A program made the position numbers and the translations under genes. This document shows positions 5,765 to 9,473 of a stretch of DNA of 9,473 bases, in pieces; the stretch's first letter is position 1, and each line of letters starts with the position of its first letter. This stretch comes from CAZNMF01 sp035547155 (GTDB lineage: Bacteria; Acidobacteriota; Vicinamibacteria; Vicinamibacterales; SCN-69-37). The notes under the pieces were generated by a model. It was not told where the DNA came from and ran no database searches. It was given only the letters and a program-made list of their open reading frames with translations. The stretch is from positions 1-9,473 of the forward strand of contig DASZVJ010000152.1 in assembly GCA_035547155.1 (NCBI GenBank), given 5' to 3'.

Positions 5765-7332
5765 CGCGCCGCACGCAGCGCCGCGAAGTAATCCGCGACG
5801 TCCTCGCCGTACGTCTGCGGCAGATCCGGCGGCATGCCGTGATCGACAAGCACCTGCGCGCAGCCGACCCAATCGCCTTCACCGGCCGGACGATTGCGCG
5901 AGGCCCACGCGAGCGTGCCGCTCACGTTGTCGCCGTAGCCATGACGTTCCGTCCAACTCGCGCCGTGCTCGAGGAGGAAGCGTGCGAGCGCAGGGTCGCC
6001 ACGGAACACGGCGTGGTTGAGCGCCGAGGCGTGCCAGTCGCCGCCGCGCACGGTGATCGGCCAGCCGAGCTCGACCATCAGCATGACGGCCTGACGATCA
6101 CCGGCCGCGGCCAGATTCGGCAACTGCAGCAGCTGCGGACCCGAGAGCTCATCGATCACATCGGGCTTGACGGCCTTCAATCGTCGCGCGTCGCTCGCGT
6201 CGCCGCGTGCGCACGCGGCGACGAACTGATCGTCGATCGACAGCGTCTCGCCTGCGCCGGCAGACGCGAGCAGCTCGACGACGTCGTGCAGACCGTAACG
6301 CGAGGCGAAGAGATAGGCGCTGACGCCGTCTTTCGTCCGGGCGCGTGGATTCGCGCCCGCGTCGAGCAGCGCCCGCACGTGCGCCGCTGATCGGCGCCGC
6401 CGAATCGCCCAGAGCACCGGACTGCCGAGCGGGCTCGACGTGTCGCTGACGTCCTTCGCGTGCGCGAGCAACAGCCGCAGACCGTCGAGATCGTCCTTGT
6501 CCAACTGATGGTGCAGCGCATTGGTGCCTTCGACGACGGCTCCGGCATCGAGCAGCAGTGTGAGACACGTGTGATCGCTGCTCTCGGTCGAGTGATAGAG
6601 CGACTCGTTGTCGTTCGGATTGGCGCCGGCCGCGAGGAGCAGGCGTGTCATCTCCGGATCGTGTGTGAGTCCCGCCGCGCCGTAGAGCGCGCTCAACGGC
6701 ATGTTCGGCGCCGCGAGCCACGTCTGATTCGGATCGGCGCCCGCGTCGAGCAACAGGCGCGCCGCGCGATGCAGGCGATCGCGGAATGGATCGAGATGCA
6801 CGAGGCTCGAGTGCGTGACGGCCACGAGCGGCGGTCGTCCGAGCGCCGCGCCGCAATCGGGACAGACGAGCGCCGACGTGCGATTCACCCAGTCCGGCTG
6901 CGCGATCGCGCGGCGGATCGCGTCTTCATCGCCGATGGCGCACGCGAGGATCGGATCGGTCGCGGCGAGATCGGGTTTGTCGGCGAGCATGCGCGCCGCC
7001 AAATCGGGCCGAGGCCGTTCCGCGTCGTGCTGATAGACGAAGTTCAGCCAGCGGTGGAGCAAATGCGCGGGATTGTCGGTCTGTCCGTGCTCGACGTACG
7101 CGCGGAGCGCGTCCCACGAGGGGAAGCCATACTCGCGAGCGACGCACGACTGCATGTCGTGCAGACGCAAGCCGCGCGCGGTGAGCGCGGCATCGTGCGT
7201 GTCGCGCGCCGATGGCAGCGACGCGCGCAGCCGTTCGAACGCGTGCGGATCGCCGGCCTCGTACAGGCGCAGCAGATCCTTCGCCTGCTTCTTCAGATGA
7301 TCAAGGTTCGGACGTGAGGGAAGCGGTGGCAC
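5761..7332 (-). CDS. Ankyrin-repeat protein
   Basis: Predicted protein-protein interaction protein of 523 residues; no enzymatic domain is recognisable and no signal peptide or membrane segment is seen. The N-terminus carries RPNLDHLKKQAKDLL (7-21) and REYGFPSWDALRAYV (66-80), a leader region I recall from ankyrin proteins of environmental bacteria. Ankyrin helix/loop cores follow: ARLLLDAGADPN (191-202), TRLLLAAGANPND (229-241), LTLLLDAGA (257-265), VRALLDAGANPRARTKDG (319-336), VELLASAGAG (352-361), ARFLLEHGAS (450-459) and AQVLVDHGM (492-500). A CPDC at 157-160 is a lone Cys pair. The GTG start at 7332 is preferred because GGAGG sits five bases upstream (7342-7338) and the protein then opens MPPLPSRPNL; an ATG at 7344 lacks a ribosome site but would add only four residues. 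It stands alone, convergent with the radical SAM gene. Its binding partner is unknown. Confidence 0.85.
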   Translation of the reverse strand: MPPLPSRPNLDHLKKQAKDLLRLYEAGDPHAFERLRASLPSARDTHDAALTARGLRLHDMQSCVAREYGFPSWDALRAYVEHGQTDNPAHLLHRWLNFVYQHDAERPRPDLAARMLADKPDLAATDPILACAIGDEDAIRRAIAQPDWVNRTSALVCPDCGAALGRPPLVAVTHSSLVHLDPFRDRLHRAARLLLDAGADPNQTWLAAPNMPLSALYGAAGLTHDPEMTRLLLAAGANPNDNESLYHSTESSDHTCLTLLLDAGAVVEGTNALHHQLDKDDLDGLRLLLAHAKDVSDTSSPLGSPVLWAIRRRRSAAHVRALLDAGANPRARTKDGVSAYLFASRYGLHDVVELLASAGAGETLSIDDQFVAACARGDASDARRLKAVKPDVIDELSGPQLLQLPNLAAAGDRQAVMLMVELGWPITVRGGDWHASALNHAVFRGDPALARFLLEHGASWTERHGYGDNVSGTLAWASRNRPAGEGDWVGCAQVLVDHGMPPDLPQTYGEDVADYFAALRAAR

Positions 7333-7508
7333 TGAAACCTCCATGCATGTGACTGCCGAAGGCCCGCAATGCCGGCTGCATAAAGGTTTGGTTGGTCGAC
7401 GAGACGACGCAAGTGGGTTCAACCCTTCCCGCGGGCCCGGAAGCGGCTTGCGACCGCGGCGACGATCTTATGCGGACCGGGACAGCCGTGCAAATCGCGC
7501 GCGCAACC

Positions 7509-7529
7509 GGGCGGCCACAAGGGCCGCCC
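7509..7529. repeat. Perfect 8-bp hairpin element (REP-like) at the 3' end of the phosphoesterase gene
   Basis: GGGCGGCC (7509-7516) and GGCCGCCC (7522-7529) form a perfect stem around the loop ACAAG. I recall dispersed elements of the form GTAGGGGCGGCC-CTTGTGGCCGCCC in many environmental bacterial genomes, which suggests a repeat family, but only one copy is in this window. On the minus strand the stop codon TAG of the upstream gene (7532-7530) is part of this motif. It may also act as a terminator or mRNA-stabilising structure; no T-run follows. The rest of the non-coding gap 7333-7508 holds nothing I can identify. Confidence 0.65.
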
Positions 7530-9020
7530 CTACGATGGCACTCGCTTCCGTCGCCCGCGCTCCTGCGTCGGCGGCTGCTGTGGCGCGTCCTTGCCGGGCA
7601 GATCGGGGACGGGCAGCGTGCGCGCTTCGTAGCCGGCGCGCGTCAACAGACCGGACGTGTCTGGCAGCGGCGCCGGTGGCGCGGCCGCGTCGTTGAAGCG
7701 GAACGCTGATGTCAGATCGCCGAACGTCTGGCGCCGCCACGCGGTGATGTTCGGCTCGGCGACGCCGGTGATGCGCTCGAGGAACTGCAGCACCGACGTG
7801 TGATCGAAGGTCTGACTGCAGACCCAGCCGCCCGCCGTCCACGGCGAGATGATGATGCACGGCACGCGGAAGCCCGCGCCGATAGGCAGACCGTCGACGA
7901 ACTCGCCAGGCGTGCCAGGCGGCGGCGTGGGCGGGACGACGTGGTCGAAGAGGCCGTCATTCTCGTCGTAGTTCAGGATGAAGACGGTCTTCGCCCATAC
8001 GTCCGGATTCGCGGCGATCGCATCGAGCTTGCTCGCGACGAACGCGGCGCCGGCGGCGGGCATGTAGTCCGGATGTTCCGATTGCGCGGCCGTCGGGATG
8101 ATCCACGAGACCGCTGGCAGCTTGTCGTTGATCGCGTCGTACTCGAACTGGCCTTCGGGTCCGCGCGCCATGCCGCGCGTGTAGAGCGGCGAGCTCGAGT
8201 CCGCGCGCCGGAACGTCGCGAACTGTTCGAGCAGGTTGCACCCGTAGTTGTCCGCCTGCTGATAGACGCGCCAGCTCACGCCCGCCTGCTCCAGCCGCTC
8301 CGCGTACGTCGTCCATCGGCCGGCACCGGGCATGGGATCGTTGGCGATCATCGGTCCGCCGTGGTGCCCGTCGGCGTCGATCGTGCCGGTCATCCAGTAC
8401 ATGCGGTTCGGCCACGTCGGGCCCATCAGGGAGCAGTGATAGGCGTCGCAGATCGTGAAGGCTTCGGCGAGCGCGTACTGGAACGGGATGTCCGTGCGCG
8501 TGTGGTAGCCCATGACGTACGGCGCCTTCGCGCCGTCGGCCTTGCGGTGGGCCGGCATCCAGTTGTCCATCTTGCCGCCGTTCCACGAGTCGTGCTGCAC
8601 GGCCCACGCGTGGCTCGTCGATGGAATCTTCTGCGCGCTCGAGCGCCGCGTGTCGAGATGGAACGGCAGCATGTAGCCGTCGGGATGCACCGCGTCCGGC
8701 TGATGGAACACGTTGCGTCCCGTCGACAGCATCAGCGCGTTGGGATCGTCGAAGCCGCGCACGCCGGCCATCGTGCCGAAGTAGTGATCGAACGATCGGT
8801 TCTCCTGCATCAGCAGGACGACGTGCTTGATGTCGCGCAGGGAGGCCTGGCGCGCGGGCGCGGCGGCGAGCACGCGGCGCACGTTCGGCGGCATGAACGA
8901 GGTGGCGAGCGCCATCGCTGCGCCGGCGGCCGATTCGATCAGACGCCGGCGCGTGATCTGCGTCGGGCGTGTGTCGGTGTCGGCGGGCGTGCGCGGATCG
9001 CGATCGTCGGTGTGGGACAT
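7530..9020 (-). CDS. Tat-exported phosphoesterase / phospholipase C-like protein
   Basis: Member of the bacterial phosphoesterase family (PF04185) that includes phospholipases C and acid phosphatase AcpA; it would cleave phosphate esters, probably of phospholipids, outside the cytoplasm. The 496-residue protein starts at an ATG with GGAG six bases upstream (9030-9027). The N-terminus has a twin-arginine signal: ITRRRLIES (22-30) followed by a hydrophobic stretch, so it is probably exported folded. The metal/catalytic region is QENRSFDHYFGT (72-83); further motifs are CDAYHCSLMGPTWPNRMYW (191-209), SWIIPTAAQSEHPDY (305-319), YDENDGLFDHV (351-361) and RVPCIIISPW (385-394). Length matches the short (about 500-residue) type without the C-terminal domains of Pseudomonas PlcH. 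The C-terminus ends RGRRKRVPS, with the stop inside a hairpin element. Family certain; substrate inferred. Confidence 0.92.
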   Translation of the reverse strand: MSHTDDRDPRTPADTDTRPTQITRRRLIESAAGAAMALATSFMPPNVRRVLAAAPARQASLRDIKHVVLLMQENRSFDHYFGTMAGVRGFDDPNALMLSTGRNVFHQPDAVHPDGYMLPFHLDTRRSSAQKIPSTSHAWAVQHDSWNGGKMDNWMPAHRKADGAKAPYVMGYHTRTDIPFQYALAEAFTICDAYHCSLMGPTWPNRMYWMTGTIDADGHHGGPMIANDPMPGAGRWTTYAERLEQAGVSWRVYQQADNYGCNLLEQFATFRRADSSSPLYTRGMARGPEGQFEYDAINDKLPAVSWIIPTAAQSEHPDYMPAAGAAFVASKLDAIAANPDVWAKTVFILNYDENDGLFDHVVPPTPPPGTPGEFVDGLPIGAGFRVPCIIISPWTAGGWVCSQTFDHTSVLQFLERITGVAEPNITAWRRQTFGDLTSAFRFNDAAAPPAPLPDTSGLLTRAGYEARTLPVPDLPGKDAPQQPPTQERGRRKRVPS

Positions 9021-9047
9021 GGAGATCTCCGTGAGCGAGCATCGCCG

Positions 9048-9130
9048 CGCGCCGTAACGATCGCGCGACGCGCTGGCGGTCGTGCCTGGCGCGCCCGTTC
9101 GATGTGGGAACGCGGGCATCTTACGGCGCG
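9048..9130 (-). promoter_or_regulatory. Nested inverted repeats upstream of the phosphoesterase gene
   Basis: A perfect 10-base inverted repeat, CGCGCCGTAA (9048-9057) and TTACGGCGCG (9121-9130), encloses a second one: CCCGTTC (9094-9100) with GAACG-CGGG (9108-9115, one bulged C) around GATGTGG. The inner edge is about 27 bases before the start codon. They could be an operator or fold the mRNA leader. I see no clear promoter boxes on either strand here. Confidence 0.35.
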
Positions 9131-9175
9131 GGCGGGCCTGCCGCAAGATGCGGCGGAATGCCGGTGTGGATGTGA

Positions 9176-9181
9176 TAGATT
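9176..9181 (+). promoter_or_regulatory. Possible -10 element for the tRNA-Arg pair
   Basis: TAGATT ends ten bases before the first tRNA base, the position expected for a -10 box. It matches TATAAT at four of six positions; no convincing -35 box is seen. Confidence 0.25.
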
Positions 9182-9191
9182 TGTCGGCTGT

Positions 9192-9268
9192 GCGCCCGTA
9201 GCTCAACTGGATAGAGCGCCGGGCTTCGAACCCGTAGGTTGGGGGTTCAAGTCCCTCCGGGCGCACCA
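9192..9268 (+). tRNA. tRNA-Arg (anticodon UCG)
   Basis: Full cloverleaf. The 7-bp acceptor stem GCGCCCG (9192-9198) pairs with CGGGCGC (9258-9264); the D-arm GCTC/GAGC, anticodon loop CTTCGAA (9224-9230) and T-loop TTCAAGT follow. Discriminator A and CCA (9266-9268) are encoded. Anticodon TCG at 9226-9228 reads CGA (Arg). The anticodon stem has one C-U mismatch at the outermost pair (27-43). Confidence 0.96.
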
Positions 9269-9321
9269 GGTTCCGGTCGAGCTCGACAGTTCGATGCGGA
9301 AGATGACGACCGAGGCCGTGC

Positions 9322-9395
<74 letters not shown>

Positions 9396-9398
<3 letters not shown>

Positions 9399-9430
9399 AC
9401 CTTCGCGCCGCTGAACGGCGCTTCGGTTGG
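9396..9430 (+). terminator. Strong interrupted hairpin after tRNA-Arg(CCG)
   Basis: CCAACC (9396-9401) pairs with GGTTGG (9425-9430) and GCGCCG (9405-9410) with CGGCGC (9416-9421). The two stems are separated by a symmetrical TTC/TTC internal loop, and the end loop is CTGAA. The outer stem uses the tRNA's own CCA. No T-run follows, so it may stop transcription with Rho or guide 3' processing. Confidence 0.5.
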
Positions 9431-9473
9431 CGAGCCGACGTCGCCGCGAAGGTGGTCCACCGTAGCCCGCAGG

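Noticed and set aside
9224..9231. TTCGAAC heptamer in the tRNA-Arg(UCG) anticodon loop as a further repeat copy
   Set aside because: It is a single unit fully explained by the anticodon loop and stem.
9021..9266. Upstream extension of the phosphoesterase frame (opening MRPEGLEPPTYGFEARR)
   Set aside because: The extension is antisense to tRNA-Arg(UCG); the ATG at 9020 has a ribosome site and is followed by a proper Tat signal.

Overview
This is a GC-rich bacterial chromosome segment with closely packed, mostly housekeeping genes. The genes are broad-range types (fatty-acid activation, vitamin B6, RNA modification, redox), and no phage, plasmid, IS or CRISPR signature is visible. The GC content, the ankyrin protein with its RPNL-x-HLKKQAK-type N-terminus, and the secreted Tat-type phospholipase C-like protein would fit an environmental Acidobacteriota (Vicinamibacteria-like) genome. 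That placement is inference from general impression, not a marker-gene call.

Layout. Bases 1-1274 (minus) hold an AMP-forming acyl-CoA synthetase whose C-terminus runs off the left edge. Divergent from it, behind an extended -10 promoter, is a three-gene overlapping operon: an exported PrxQ/BCP-like peroxiredoxin (1357-1887), pyridoxamine 5'-phosphate oxidase pdxH (1887-2462) and a LOG/TIGR00730-family protein (2459-3370). It converges on truA (3439-4230, minus) across a short gap that holds a TTCGAAC heptamer array and a small hairpin. A 54-base divergent gap separates truA from a plus-strand pair: a thioredoxin-like [2Fe-2S] ferredoxin (4285-4647) and a radical SAM protein with a Cys-rich C-terminal region (4684-5706). 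That pair converges on an ankyrin-repeat gene (5761-7332, minus), and this second convergent gap carries a second TTCGAAC array. Next is a Tat-exported phosphoesterase/phospholipase C-like gene (7530-9020, minus), whose stop codon lies at the edge of a perfect 8-bp hairpin element. The right end has two tandem tRNA-Arg genes (anticodons UCG and CCG) followed by a strong hairpin.

How the genes may work together. The peroxiredoxin/pdxH/LOG operon is translationally coupled by 1- and 4-base overlaps, although the three functions do not form one textbook pathway. The ferredoxin and radical SAM protein probably form a functional pair, with the ferredoxin a possible electron donor; the substrate is unknown. 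This pair and the repeated TTCGAAC heptamers at both convergent junctions are the most interesting parts. I did not find a clear-cut new defence or mobile system here.
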